A DNA stretch of 34,673 nucleotides from an uncultured Bacilli bacterium (GCA_944355255.1 CALVQD010000091.1:1-34673); one strand, 5' to 3'. Positions 8,088 through 16,282 are shown, counted from the stretch's first letter. Program-made: numbers and translations. The notes: generated from the sequence alone by a model not told the origin.

Positions 8088-8525
8088 ATGAAAATAGGAA
8101 TTGGAAATGATCATCATGGTGTGCGTTTAAAACAAGAAATCAGTCAATATCTCATTGACAAAGGATATGAAGTCGTGAATTTTGGATCTGATACAAAAGA
8201 AAATGTCGATTATACGAAATATGCTTTTCAAGTGGGAGAAGCAGTTCGTGATCACAAAATTGACTACGGAATTCTCATTTGTGGATCAGGAATTGGAATG
8301 AGCATTGCTTGTAATAAAGTTCATCATGTTAGATGTGCAAAAGTAAATAATGTACATGAAGTAGAAATGACAAGACGAGATAATGATGCAAATGTCATTA
8401 CTATGGGAGAACAAACTCCTACAAGTCTTGCATTAGAAATGGTGGATACTTTTCTAAATACGCCATTTATGAATATTGAGCGCTATCAAAAAAGAGTAAA
8501 GGAAATAGATGAATATGACAATTAA
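8088..8525 (+). CDS. rpiB: ribose 5-phosphate isomerase B
   Basis: 145-residue RpiB/LacAB-family isomerase interconverting ribose 5-phosphate and ribulose 5-phosphate in the pentose phosphate pathway. N-terminal GIGNDHHGVRLK carries the substrate-binding Asp8/His9/His10; ICGSGIGMSIACNK has the proton-transferring Cys65 in the anion-hole loop; NDANVITMGE is the family block near the end. Length is standard. A strong AAGGAGG precedes the ATG by 5-6 bases. The 3' end overlaps the DUF1146 start by 17 bases. Confidence 0.93.
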   Translation: MKIGIGNDHHGVRLKQEISQYLIDKGYEVVNFGSDTKENVDYTKYAFQVGEAVRDHKIDYGILICGSGIGMSIACNKVHHVRCAKVNNVHEVEMTRRDNDANVITMGEQTPTSLALEMVDTFLNTPFMNIERYQKRVKEIDEYDN

Positions 8526-8715
8526 AACAATTTTATATATTATTGTTGTCCCACTTTCTATCTTTGCTCTTGATTCGCTTAATTTAAATAATAAATTTAA
8601 GAAAAATCATGAATTTCAAGTAAAATTATTATATTTAATGACTTGTTTAGGATTATCCTATTTAGTTGTTAATTTCTTTTATGATTTTTTTGTAAATTCT
8701 GCAATTATTGTATAA
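8509..8715 (+). CDS. DUF1146 (YwzB-like) small membrane protein
   Basis: 68 residues with two hydrophobic segments (about 7-21 and 39-58) around a short charged loop, matching the DUF1146/YwzB family in size and layout. In Bacillus subtilis ywzB is close to murAA and spoIID, and here spoIID is the next gene, which supports the call. AAGGA precedes the ATG at 8509 within the end of rpiB; a second ATG two codons later is possible. Function unknown. A terminator follows directly. Confidence 0.75.
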   Translation: MNMTIKTILYIIVVPLSIFALDSLNLNNKFKKNHEFQVKLLYLMTCLGLSYLVVNFFYDFFVNSAIIV

Positions 8716-8746
8716 AATATAGATCTATTTACATCTATATTTTTTT
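8715..8746 (+). terminator. intrinsic terminator after the DUF1146 gene
   Basis: AAATATAGAT (8715-8724) pairs with ATCTATATTT (8733-8742) around an 8-nt loop, followed by Ts to 8746. It begins at the last base of the stop codon and separates the rpiB unit from spoIID. Confidence 0.75.
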
Positions 8747-8797
8747 GTTGCATGTATTCTGACAAATTTTTTCTCTATATATGGATATAATAGTAAT

Positions 8798-9715
8798 ATG
8801 AAAAAAATAATAACCTTAACGATAATTTTACTACTCGTTCCCTTTCTTATTGTTTTATTAATACAGACACAAGAAAAAACAACAGTTCATTTTGAATCAA
8901 ATCAAATTGTGAGAGTTAAAAGGGAAAAATTAAATACAATTGAGAAAGTTCCTTTAGAAAAATATGTCATTGGCGTATTATCTGGAGAGATGCCTACAAC
9001 ATTTCCAATGGAAGCATTAAAAGCACAAGCTGTTGCAGCAAGAACTTATGTATTGAGAAAAATTGAATACGCAAAAGAACAAGAATACGATGTTGTAGAT
9101 ACTGTCGCAAATCAAGTATATTACAATAACGATGAATTAAAAGAGCGATGGAAAGATGACTATGAAGAAAAGATGAACCGTATTCAAAAAGCCGTATTAG
9201 ATACACAAGGAGAATATCTCACTTATCAAGGAGAGATTGCACAAGCGTTCTTTTTTTCAACTAGTACTGGTTATACAGAAAATTGCGAAGAAGTATTTCA
9301 AGAGAGTTTACCATATCTACGAAGTGTTAAATCCGATTGGGAAGAAGATATATCCCCAGTATTTGAAGACTCTAAGACATTTACATTAGAAGAATTCTAT
9401 CAAAAACTAAACCTAGACGCAAATTCTAACTTTTCCATCCAAATTACAGATAGAACATCTACTGGACGTGTAAGAACATTAAATATAAATGGAAAAGATT
9501 TTAAAGCGAGTGATGTTACAACTGCCCTTGGATTACGTTCTAGTTTTTTTGAAATTCAAAAAAATGAGGAACAAATCGTAATTCATACAAAAGGATTTGG
9601 TCATGGTGTTGGTATGAGTCAATATGGTGCATACGGCATGGCAGAAAATGGATCAAACTACCAAGAAATTTTAAAATATTACTATCAAGGAATTGAAATA
9701 CAGAAAATTGAATAA
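8798..9715 (+). CDS. spoIID: stage II sporulation protein D, peptidoglycan lytic transglycosylase
   Basis: 305 residues. SpoIID is the mother-cell lytic transglycosylase that, with SpoIIM and SpoIIP, thins the septal wall during engulfment. N-terminal KK followed by a single membrane anchor (about 4-22), then the SpoIID domain with YVIGVLSGEMPTTFPMEAL, in which Glu64 is at the catalytic position, and AQAVAARTYVLRK. The C-terminal GHGVGMSQYGAYGMAENG block is diagnostic. A TATAAT-like element at 8786-8791 is only 6 bases before the ATG, too close to leave room for a normal leader, so the true promoter (sigma-E in Bacillus) is not settled. The Shine-Dalgarno is weak. It is followed 40 bases later by spoIIQ. 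Confidence 0.95.
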   Translation: MKKIITLTIILLLVPFLIVLLIQTQEKTTVHFESNQIVRVKREKLNTIEKVPLEKYVIGVLSGEMPTTFPMEALKAQAVAARTYVLRKIEYAKEQEYDVVDTVANQVYYNNDELKERWKDDYEEKMNRIQKAVLDTQGEYLTYQGEIAQAFFFSTSTGYTENCEEVFQESLPYLRSVKSDWEEDISPVFEDSKTFTLEEFYQKLNLDANSNFSIQITDRTSTGRVRTLNINGKDFKASDVTTALGLRSSFFEIQKNEEQIVIHTKGFGHGVGMSQYGAYGMAENGSNYQEILKYYYQGIEIQKIE

Positions 9716-9755
9716 ATTTTCTTTTTTTGTTCACACTTTAAATAGAGGTGATAGT

Positions 9756-10388
9756 GTGAAACAAAGAAGATTGAAAAAGTCAGTAATTCCTTTTGTTTAT
9801 GTAAGTGCAATTGTTCTTGTCTTAGGTTGTGCCTATATGATTGAAAGTTTAGTAAATCAAGAAGGTTTTAAAGATGAAGATAAATATGGTTATGTTTCTG
9901 AAACTATCTTTGATAATGCAGAACCAGTTGTAAACGATGATGTCGTAATTACAAGACCATATACCGATCCTGATATTACTGTAGTAAAAGATTATTATGA
10001 TTACAAAGCTGATAGTACAAAACAAGAAAATTCTCTTATTTTATATGAATCAACCTATTTACAAAATAGTGGTATCAGTTTCGGCGGAAAAGAAAACTTT
10101 GATGTTACGGCAATCTTAGATGGAACTGTTAGTAGTGTGGAAGATGATGAATTACTAGGAAAGATTATTGAAGTCAAACACGAAAATAATTTAATTAGTG
10201 TATATCAAAGTCTTAGCAGTGTTAATGTAAAACAGGGAGATACTGTAAAACAAGGGCAAGTTCTTGGAAAAAGTGGTACATCAAATGTCGAAAAAGATTT
10301 AGGAAATCATTTGCACTTTGAATTAATCGATAATGGTCAGACAGTAAATCCAAATGATTACTTTGACAAAAAAGTAGAAGAAAAATAA
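9756..10388 (+). CDS. spoIIQ: SpoIIQ-like protein with degenerate LytM domain
   Basis: 210 residues, membrane anchored (about 9-29), with a C-terminal M23/LytM fold. SpoIIQ is made in the forespore and binds SpoIIIAH across the septum to form the engulfment ratchet and feeding-tube complex. The start is GTG at 9756, directly after GAGGTGAT; the longer open frame from 9693 overlaps spoIID and lacks such a site. The LytM metal-binding HxGxD equivalent reads NSGIS (104-108), so both first-shell ligands are lost, while HLHFE (185-189) is kept. It is therefore predicted to be a non-hydrolytic binding domain, as described for Bacillus rather than for clostridial SpoIIQ. Position between spoIID and spoIIID supports the call. 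Confidence 0.88.
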   Translation: MKQRRLKKSVIPFVYVSAIVLVLGCAYMIESLVNQEGFKDEDKYGYVSETIFDNAEPVVNDDVVITRPYTDPDITVVKDYYDYKADSTKQENSLILYESTYLQNSGISFGGKENFDVTAILDGTVSSVEDDELLGKIIEVKHENNLISVYQSLSSVNVKQGDTVKQGQVLGKSGTSNVEKDLGNHLHFELIDNGQTVNPNDYFDKKVEEK

Positions 10389-10407
10389 GAGCAAATGCTC
10401 TTTTTTT
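10387..10407 (+). terminator. intrinsic terminator of spoIIQ
   Basis: AAGAGC/GCTCTT stem (10387-10392 with 10397-10402) with a short A-rich loop, then a T run to 10407. The stem starts inside the TAA stop codon. Confidence 0.8.
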
Positions 10408-10453
10408 CGTATAAATCAAATACTTATTTATATAATGAATTAAGGGGTGAGGC

Positions 10454-10702
10454 ATGAATACAAAAATTTATAAAAGAATGATGGATGAAGCTTATTATAT
10501 GTTAAAAACTGGGCATACTGTTAGAGAGATCGCGAATCATTTTTATGTATCCAAAAGTACAGTACACAAAGACTTGCATGAAAGATTAAAAAAAGTAGAT
10601 CAAACTCTTTACTTAGAAGTAGAAAAAATTTTGAATTTTCATAATTGTATTCGTCATATTAGAGGAGGAGAATCAACGAAAAAAAAGTTTCAGAAACTAT
10701 AA
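10454..10702 (+). CDS. spoIIID: sporulation transcription factor SpoIIID
   Basis: 82-residue DNA-binding regulator that switches mother-cell transcription between sigma-E and sigma-K. The helix-turn-helix lies about 20-42: HTVREIANHFYVSKSTVHKDL, close to the Bacillus sequence, followed by the basic C-terminal helix. GGGGTGA precedes the ATG at 8-base spacing. Immediately upstream of mbl, as in Bacillus, which makes this one of the best context-supported calls in the window. Confidence 0.95.
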   Translation: MNTKIYKRMMDEAYYMLKTGHTVREIANHFYVSKSTVHKDLHERLKKVDQTLYLEVEKILNFHNCIRHIRGGESTKKKFQKL

Positions 10703-10728
10703 TTTTCCTATTCAATCAAGAGAGTTTG

Positions 10729-10737
10729 TGATATAAT
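10729..10737 (+). promoter_or_regulatory. extended -10 promoter of mbl
   Basis: TGATATAAT (10729-10737) is a perfect extended -10 element 30 bases before the mbl ATG. No convincing -35 is seen at 16-18 bp upstream (the hexamer at 10709-10714 is TATTCA), as is common for extended -10 promoters. Confidence 0.5.
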
Positions 10738-10767
10738 AAATAGAGTTAATACGAGGAGGGATGGTAA

Positions 10768-11757
10768 ATGTTTACAAAAGACATTGGAATAGACTTAGGA
10801 ACAGCAAACGTTTTAATATACATTAAAGGTCAAGGAATCGTGTTAAATGAGCCTAGTGTCGTTGCCATTGATTCTGAAACAAAGAAGCCACTTGCCGTTG
10901 GAACTGAAGCGCGCGAAATGTTAGGAAGAACTCCTGGTAGAGTACAAGCAATCAGACCAATGAAAGATGGGGTGATTGCTGATTTTAATTTAACAGAGAT
11001 CATGTTAAATCACTATATTCGTAAAGTAAATGGGAAAAGTTTTTTATCAAGACCACGTATTTTAATTTGTTGTCCCTCAAACATTACCCAAGTAGAAAAA
11101 AATGCAATTAAAGAAGCTGCTGAAAGAACTGGAGCAAAAAAAGTATTTCTAGAAGAAGAACCAAAAGTTGCTGCTATTGGAGCCGGTATGGATATATCAA
11201 AACCAAGTGGAAACATGGTAATCGATATTGGTGGGGGAACAACTGATATCGCAATTCTTTCTCTAGGTGGAATTGTAACAAGTTGTTCTATTAAAGTAGC
11301 TGGAAATACTTTTGATAATGATATTATTAAATATATCAAAGATAAATATAAGTTATTAGTGGGAGATCGTACTGCTGAAGAAATCAAAATGACAATCGGT
11401 TCTGTATACCCAAGTGATACTGTAGAGAAAATGGAAGTAAGAGGTAGAGATTTAGTAACAGGACTTCCTCATACAATTACACTGTCTTCTGATGAAGTAG
11501 AAGAAGCTTTGCGTGAAAGTGTATATTTATTAGTTCATCAGGCTAAAAATGTATTAGAACAAACACCACCTGAATTATCTGCTGATATTATTGATAAAGG
11601 AATTGTAATTACTGGTGGTGGATCTTTAATTAAAGGATTCGATCAATTATTATCTCATGAACTAAAAGTTCCTGTATTTATTGCAGAAAGTCCACTTACT
11701 TGTGTTGCTGAAGGTACTGGTATTTTATTAGATAACTTACATTTAATTGATAAATAA
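10768..11757 (+). CDS. mbl: MreB-family actin homologue, Mbl type
   Basis: 329-residue bacterial actin that forms membrane-associated filaments guiding lateral wall synthesis. N-terminal DIGIDLGTANVLIYIKGQGI is the phosphate-1 loop; EEPKVAAIGAGMDI and VIDIGGGTTDIAILSLGG form the connect and phosphate-2 motifs; IVITGGGSLIKGFDQLL is the adenosine motif. Length is typical. GAGGAGGG precedes the ATG by 7-8 bases. Position after spoIIID indicates Mbl rather than MreB or MreBH. No mreC/mreD follow. Confidence 0.95.
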   Translation: MFTKDIGIDLGTANVLIYIKGQGIVLNEPSVVAIDSETKKPLAVGTEAREMLGRTPGRVQAIRPMKDGVIADFNLTEIMLNHYIRKVNGKSFLSRPRILICCPSNITQVEKNAIKEAAERTGAKKVFLEEEPKVAAIGAGMDISKPSGNMVIDIGGGTTDIAILSLGGIVTSCSIKVAGNTFDNDIIKYIKDKYKLLVGDRTAEEIKMTIGSVYPSDTVEKMEVRGRDLVTGLPHTITLSSDEVEEALRESVYLLVHQAKNVLEQTPPELSADIIDKGIVITGGGSLIKGFDQLLSHELKVPVFIAESPLTCVAEGTGILLDNLHLIDK

Positions 11758-11788
11758 AAAATCGTCTATTGTGTTAGACGATTTTTTT
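11756..11788. terminator. bidirectional terminator between mbl and the convergent gene
   Basis: ATCGTCTA (11761-11768) pairs with TAGACGAT (11775-11782) around a 6-nt loop. An A run on the left (11756-11761) and a T run on the right (11782-11788) give a U tract on both strands, serving mbl and the minus-strand gene ending at 11787. Confidence 0.85.
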
Positions 11789-12323
11789 AAATGGTTTTTG
11801 TATAAATTTTATTGCGATAAGTAAATGAAGACATTTCATTTAATTTTGCAAGTTGATCTTGTAATTCAATATATGCAGGATTATCTTTTAATGTTTTAAA
11901 TAATTTTCTTTGACGAATACTACTATGATAATTTGTACAATTAATAACTAGGTATTCTTCTAATAAAGATAATGCAATTTGGTATGTAATTGCTTCTCCC
12001 ATATGAACTGGATCTTCATAAGAAAAAATCATAGATAAATAAGGAGATACTTCCTCTTTTGTTTCTTGTTCATATAAATATAAATTTTTAGCAAGTAATA
12101 ATAATTCTTTAACAGAATCCATATCTTCTATATTTAATAAAGAAATCATCTTATAAAAGCAATTTGTTCTTTGTTCTTGAATTTGATACCATGATTTTTT
12201 TTCTTCTTCTTTCAATAAATCTAATGTGTAGATATCCTGATCACAAAATTCTTGTATCTTTTTTACCGCATCTAAATGTAGACCATCTGTAACATAAATA
12301 TTGTTAACTGCCATTTTTTCCAT
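11787..12323 (-). CDS. uncharacterised 178-residue helical protein
   Basis: Not recognised. Predicted soluble and mainly alpha-helical. N-terminal VNNIYVTDGLHLDAVKKIQEF, then helices containing KSWYQIQEQRTNCFYKMISLL and VKELLLLAKNLYLYEQET, and a C-terminal basic stretch (RQRKLFKTLK, TYRNKIYTKTI). No signal peptide or membrane segment. Start is supported by a G-rich GGGGGG seven bases upstream of ATG at 12323. It is convergent with mbl and lies just downstream of rpmE, whose terminator (12341-12365) separates them, leaving about 17 bases; its own promoter is not obvious, so it may depend on read-through past rpmE. Confidence 0.7.
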   Translation of the reverse strand: MEKMAVNNIYVTDGLHLDAVKKIQEFCDQDIYTLDLLKEEEKKSWYQIQEQRTNCFYKMISLLNIEDMDSVKELLLLAKNLYLYEQETKEEVSPYLSMIFSYEDPVHMGEAITYQIALSLLEEYLVINCTNYHSSIRQRKLFKTLKDNPAYIELQDQLAKLNEMSSFTYRNKIYTKTI

Positions 12324-12340
12324 ACTTTCCCCCCATTGGC

Positions 12341-12365
12341 AAAAAAAAGAAGTTTATGCTTCTTT
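12341..12365 (-). terminator. intrinsic terminator of rpmE
   Basis: Minus strand AAAGAAG (12359-12365) pairs with CTTCTTT (12346-12352), 6-nt loop, then a T run to 12341. The rpmE stop codon (12354-12356) is in the loop. Confidence 0.75.
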
Positions 12366-12569
12366 CGTTGTACGATTATATTTTTTGTTGAATTTTTCAA
12401 TATTTCCTGCTCTTTTTCCTGATTGTGAATTTTTACCAGTATAAGCTGGATGACATTGACTACAAACTTCTACATGGATCTCACTACGATTACTTTTTAC
12501 TTGAAATGTATTACCACAAGCACATGTAACAGTAGCGTCCATATATTCTGGATGAATATTCTTTTTCAT
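12354..12569 (-). CDS. rpmE: 50S ribosomal protein L31, zinc-binding form
   Basis: 71-residue L31. All four zinc ligands of the C+ type are present: Cys16 and Cys18 (TCACGNTF), Cys36 and Cys39 ([12 protein letters not shown]). N-terminal MKKNIHPEY is classic. GGAGAGATT precedes the ATG with slightly long spacing. The leader between the promoter and the ATG is about 50 nt and contains a short CATGA/TCATG stem; L31 genes are often autoregulated or zinc-responsive, but nothing decisive is seen here. The C+ form implies a zinc-replete paralogue; no Cys-free copy is in the window. Confidence 0.95.
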   Translation of the reverse strand: MKKNIHPEYMDATVTCACGNTFQVKSNRSEIHVEVCSQCHPAYTGKNSQSGKRAGNIEKFNKKYNRTTKEA

Positions 12570-12626
12570 ACTGTAATCTCTCCTTCCGCCATGACAAATT
12601 CATGCCATAGATATAAATACTTTTAT

Positions 12627-12655
12627 AATATATCAAATTTCTTTTTATTTGGCAA
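12627..12655 (-). promoter_or_regulatory. sigma-A promoter of rpmE
   Basis: Minus strand TTGCCA (12650-12655), 17-bp spacer, TATATT (12627-12632), about 58 bases before the rpmE start. Confidence 0.7.
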
Positions 12656-12665
12656 GTATTTTCTC

Positions 12666-13310
12666 TTAATCTCTACTATTTCCAAAAATAGATAATAAGT
12701 GTAAGAAAATATTAATAAAATCTAAATATAAATTTAATGCTCCGTAAATTGCTAAGTTGTCTTCTGGAATTGTATCAAAAGTAGAATACATTTTTGCTTT
12801 TTGAATATCGTATGCAACAAAAATAGTAAATACAAGTACTCCAATAATAGAAATTCCAAAATCTAAAGCAGTACTTCCAATAAAAATGTTAATCAAACTT
12901 GCAATAATAACTCCTAATAATCCCATTAGTAAAATCGTAGATATTTTTGATAAATTAACATTTGTGAAATAACCAAACAAACCAAATATACCAAACATAA
13001 TTGCAGTTGCTAAAAAGATAATTAAAATAGATGGTAATAAGAATAATAAGAAAATATAAGACAAAGTTAATCCCGTAATAAAACTATAAAGTGCAAAAGA
13101 TAATTTTGCTGTAAACGAACTCATTTTAGTGATTCTTGCACTTAAAAAAATTACAATACCAATTTCTAGTATGAACCATATCCAACTTAATCTTAAGACA
13201 TTTAAAATTAAAAATTCTTGTGTGGATACATAATATGCTGTTCCGAATGTAATTAGTAAACCAATAAACAACCATAAAAATATTTTTGCAAACAAGTTTT
13301 TTTGTTCCAT
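12666..13310 (-). CDS. Bax inhibitor-1/YccA family membrane protein
   Basis: About 214 residues with seven hydrophobic segments and the BI-1 (TMBIM) C-terminal signature: FTIFVAYDIQKAKM followed by GALNLYLDFINIFLHLLSIFG, carrying the paired Asp residues that in characterised homologues control a pH-sensitive calcium leak. The start is placed at ATG 13310 because GAGGTGA sits 5 bases before it; the longer frame opens with a GTG that is part of that site. Bacterial members include YccA, which interacts with FtsH; the role here is not known. Confidence 0.88.
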   Translation of the reverse strand: MEQKNLFAKIFLWLFIGLLITFGTAYYVSTQEFLILNVLRLSWIWFILEIGIVIFLSARITKMSSFTAKLSFALYSFITGLTLSYIFLLFLLPSILIIFLATAIMFGIFGLFGYFTNVNLSKISTILLMGLLGVIIASLINIFIGSTALDFGISIIGVLVFTIFVAYDIQKAKMYSTFDTIPEDNLAIYGALNLYLDFINIFLHLLSIFGNSRD

Positions 13311-13328
13311 TTCATTCACCTCACTAGC

Positions 13329-13356
13329 ATTATAACATGTTTTAATCTTTTAACAA
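13329..13356 (-). promoter_or_regulatory. sigma-A promoter of the BI-1 family gene
   Basis: Minus strand TTGTTA (13351-13356), 16-bp spacer, TATAAT (13329-13334). The -35 and much of the spacer are within the last codons of the upstream SGNH gene. Confidence 0.6.
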
Positions 13357-14076
13357 AGTTTTATACATCATTTCATTAATTGTTTCACTGATTTTTTGAT
13401 ATTCTTCTTTAGATGGATAAATACTCTGTATTTGCCCATTTCTATCTTCGAAAAATGAGTTAATAGAAACAATTGAGATCTGGTACATATCTGCAGTTTC
13501 TTCTAAACGAGTATTGACATATACTAAAATTTCATTTAACTTTTCATTACTTATATCAATCGGATTATAAAATCCCGTCATAATAATATCCTCTTTACAA
13601 TATTCTCTTAATAATTCAAATAACTGCTCCAGATCTTCCATCATTTCATCTACATGATAATAAACTTCGTTATAGTTTAATGTTTGCAAGTCCGGATTAA
13701 CACCAATTTTATAAAATAGATCATTCATTCCTACAGATAATGTTACCAAATCTGCCTTTATGAGTGCATTTTTTAATGTTTGTGTTTTATCATTAATTTG
13801 AATTTTTTTATTTTTTTCTATATCATGAATAATATCTGTAATACGTGCATTATCTTTTGCGTAACCAATAATATAAGTTTCCAACTTGTTTTCTTTTTTT
13901 AATGAATCTTTTAAATAGTCAGTATAACCATATGTAATAATTCCTTCATTGGTAAGTCCTAATGCCTGGTAATCACCTAACGCAACGTAATATACTTTTT
14001 TATCGATATGAGATAAATAAATCACAAATACAATAAATAAAGTTAAAGCAAGAACAAGGGCTGTTTTTAGTTTCAT
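13342..14076 (-). CDS. membrane-anchored SGNH/GDSL-fold protein with substituted catalytic residues
   Basis: 244 residues: an N-terminal signal anchor (about 5-22), then an extracytoplasmic SGNH hydrolase-like domain. Block I reads ALGDYQALG (32-40), where the usual nucleophilic Ser of GDS is Tyr36. Block III is intact, SVGMNDLFY with Asn118. Near the C-terminus, where a DxxH dyad is expected, the sequence is IYPSKEEYQKIS with no His. Both the nucleophile and the base therefore appear lost, predicting a non-hydrolytic binding protein, or an enzyme with another mechanism. Relatives such as Bacillus YpmR/LipC are active esterases. A start at ATG 14076 follows GGGGGAGATATT. It sits between murA and the BI-1 gene, downstream of the murA terminator. 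Confidence 0.75.
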   Translation of the reverse strand: MKLKTALVLALTLFIVFVIYLSHIDKKVYYVALGDYQALGLTNEGIITYGYTDYLKDSLKKENKLETYIIGYAKDNARITDIIHDIEKNKKIQINDKTQTLKNALIKADLVTLSVGMNDLFYKIGVNPDLQTLNYNEVYYHVDEMMEDLEQLFELLREYCKEDIIMTGFYNPIDISNEKLNEILVYVNTRLEETADMYQISIVSINSFFEDRNGQIQSIYPSKEEYQKISETINEMMYKTLLKD

Positions 14077-14090
14077 AATATCTCCCCCAA

Positions 14091-14119
14091 AAAAAGAAAA
14101 AGTAGATTTCTCTACTTTT
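14091..14119 (-). terminator. intrinsic terminator of murA
   Basis: Minus strand AAAAGTAGA (14111-14119) pairs with TCTACTTTT (14098-14106) around a GAAA tetraloop, then a T-rich tract. It starts 2 bases after the murA stop codon. Confidence 0.85.
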
Positions 14120-14120
14120 A

Positions 14121-15374
14121 CTATATTTCTTTTAGTTCTATTTTAGCACCAACCTGTGTTAATTTTTCAATAATATTTTCATAACCACGTAATACATATT
14201 CTACATGTTCTATTGTTGTCGTTCCATCTGCTTTTAATCCAGCTAGAAATAAACATGCTCCTGCTCTTAAATCTGTAGCTTGAACTACATTTCCATGTAA
14301 TTTATCAACACCTTCAATAGTGAGTGTATCACCGTCTACTTTTATTTTGGCTCCCATTTCATTTAAATAAGAAATATTTTGGAAACGATTTTCATAAATT
14401 GTTTCTGTCACTTTTGAGGTACCAGGAACCAGTGTCAAAAGCGTTGTAATTGTCTGTTGTAAATCTGTTGGAAAGCCTGGATATACAGCAGTTGTTATCG
14501 CGGTTGGTGTTAAATCCGATTTTGCCCAAACAGTAATACGATTGGCAGATAAATCATATGGTACACCTATTTCTTTTAACTTAGAGAGTAATGCTTCGAT
14601 ATGATTTGGAATAATATTTTCAATTGTCAATGGATTTCCCAATAAAGCTCCTAAAATAATATATGTACCAGCTTCTATTCGATCAGGAATTACTTCAATA
14701 TATGCTTTTCCCAATTTTTCTACACCAGTAATAATGATCTCACTCGTTCCAGCACCCTCAATATCTGCACCCATATTATTTAGAAGTGTTGCAACATTGA
14801 CAATTTCAGGTTCCTTTGCAGCATTGTGAATAACTGTCTTTCCAACCGCTTTTACACTTGCTAACATAGCATTCATAGTTGCTCCAACACTTGCACAATC
14901 CAAATATATATCATTCCCAATTAATTTATCTGCTTCTATTTTATATTTATTTCCCTCTATTTGAATTGTTGCTCCTAATGCTTCAAATGCTTTTAAATGT
15001 TGATCAATTGGTCTTTTCCCAATGGCACATCCTCCTGGAAAATACATCTCTACTTTTTTATATTTTCCTAATAAAGCTCCCATAAAGTAATAAGAAGCTC
15101 TTAATTTTTTAGAAATTTCCTCTGGAATTTCCTTGTTTTGAATCTTTTCTGAATGAATGGTCATCGTAGATCCTTCTCTTTTTATTGTTGCTCCTAAATA
15201 TATTAGAATTTCATCTAAAGCATCAATATCTGTAATATTAGGAATCTGATCAATCACAACTTCTTCATCCGACAATAAACTTGCTGGAACTAATGCCACA
15301 GCACTGTTTTTTGCACCACTGATATGGATTGTTCCAGAAAGTGGGTTTCCACCTTGAATTACTAACTTTTTCAT
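14121..15374 (-). CDS. murA: UDP-N-acetylglucosamine 1-carboxyvinyltransferase
   Basis: 417-residue MurA, which transfers enolpyruvate from PEP to UDP-GlcNAc, the first committed step of peptidoglycan synthesis in the cytoplasm. Lys22-Asn23 (SGAKNSAVAL), the fosfomycin-target Cys116 in FPGGCAIGKRPIDQHL and the C-terminal LRAGACLFLAGLKA block are all present. AGGAGTG is 6 bases before the ATG. The fba stop lies 41 bases upstream, so co-transcription with fba is possible. In Bacillus murAA neighbours ywmB and spoIID; here it is on the opposite strand some 5 kb away, a local rearrangement. Confidence 0.97.
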   Translation of the reverse strand: MKKLVIQGGNPLSGTIHISGAKNSAVALVPASLLSDEEVVIDQIPNITDIDALDEILIYLGATIKREGSTMTIHSEKIQNKEIPEEISKKLRASYYFMGALLGKYKKVEMYFPGGCAIGKRPIDQHLKAFEALGATIQIEGNKYKIEADKLIGNDIYLDCASVGATMNAMLASVKAVGKTVIHNAAKEPEIVNVATLLNNMGADIEGAGTSEIIITGVEKLGKAYIEVIPDRIEAGTYIILGALLGNPLTIENIIPNHIEALLSKLKEIGVPYDLSANRITVWAKSDLTPTAITTAVYPGFPTDLQQTITTLLTLVPGTSKVTETIYENRFQNISYLNEMGAKIKVDGDTLTIEGVDKLHGNVVQATDLRAGACLFLAGLKADGTTTIEHVEYVLRGYENIIEKLTQVGAKIELKEI

Positions 15375-15415
15375 ATTTCCACTCCTATATATTTTATGAC
15401 TTTATAGCACTTTTG

Positions 15416-16267
15416 TTATGCTTTCCCATTACTTCTTAATAAATAAATCTTCTCTTTTATCATATTCTTCATCGCTTGTTCTCCAGATTTTATGATTTTT
15501 CTTGGATCATACACCACTTGATTTTCATTTAAAAACTGGCGAACGGATTTTGCCCATACAATTTGCAAATCAGTATTAATATTTAACTTACATATTCCAC
15601 ATGTAATACTTTTTTGAATCAATACATCAGGAATTCCCGAACCACCATGTAATACAAGTGGTAAATTAGTTAATTCTTTTATTTTTAACATACGCTCAAA
15701 ATCTAACTTTGGTTCTCCTTTATAAATACCATGTACACTTCCTAAAGCAGGTGCTAAAGAATCAATTCCTGTCTCTTTTGCTAAACGAACTGCATCTTCT
15801 ACTTTTGCATATGCTAATTCATCAGCAACTCCATCTTCTTCTCCTCCAACATGTCCAATTTCTGCTTCAACTGTGACATGTTTATCATGAGCATAATGAA
15901 CTACTTCCTTCGTCATCTGAATATTTTCTTCAACACTATATTTAGAAGCATCAATCATTACAGATGTAAAACCTGCATCGATTGCTTCTTTACAAGATGC
16001 AACACTACTTCCATGATCTAAGTGTAATGCCACAGGAATTGTAATATTTAACTCTCGTATCATAGCTTTTACCATCTCTGCAACAGTAGAAAAGCCTACC
16101 ATATATTTTTTGGCTCCTTCACTTACTCCTAAAATAACAGGACTTTTTTCTTCTTCACAAGTTTCTAAAATAAATCTGGTCCATTCTAAATTATTAATAT
16201 TAAAGTGAGGTATTGCATATTTTTCATTTTTTGCTTTTTCTAACATATCTTTTGTATTCTCTAACAT
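15416..16267 (-). CDS. fba: class II fructose-bisphosphate aldolase
   Basis: 283-residue zinc-dependent aldolase cleaving fructose 1,6-bisphosphate to DHAP and glyceraldehyde 3-phosphate (glycolysis). Zn ligands lie in LHLDHGSS and EAEIGHVGGEEDGV, with a further His in LVLHGGSGIPD; the INTDLQ phosphate-binding motif is near the end. The open frame extends to 16360, but AGGTGAT is just 4 bases before ATG 16267, and the promoter at 16283-16311 makes longer starts impossible. A tagatose-bisphosphate specificity cannot be excluded from sequence alone, but no tagatose operon is nearby. Confidence 0.93.
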   Translation of the reverse strand: MLENTKDMLEKAKNEKYAIPHFNINNLEWTRFILETCEEEKSPVILGVSEGAKKYMVGFSTVAEMVKAMIRELNITIPVALHLDHGSSVASCKEAIDAGFTSVMIDASKYSVEENIQMTKEVVHYAHDKHVTVEAEIGHVGGEEDGVADELAYAKVEDAVRLAKETGIDSLAPALGSVHGIYKGEPKLDFERMLKIKELTNLPLVLHGGSGIPDVLIQKSITCGICKLNINTDLQIVWAKSVRQFLNENQVVYDPRKIIKSGEQAMKNMIKEKIYLLRSNGKA

Positions 16268-16282
16268 TATATCACCTATTTT

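Noticed and set aside
8786-8791. TATAAT just before spoIID as its promoter
   Set aside because: It leaves a leader of about zero bases and spoIID is normally sigma-E dependent. Not annotated.
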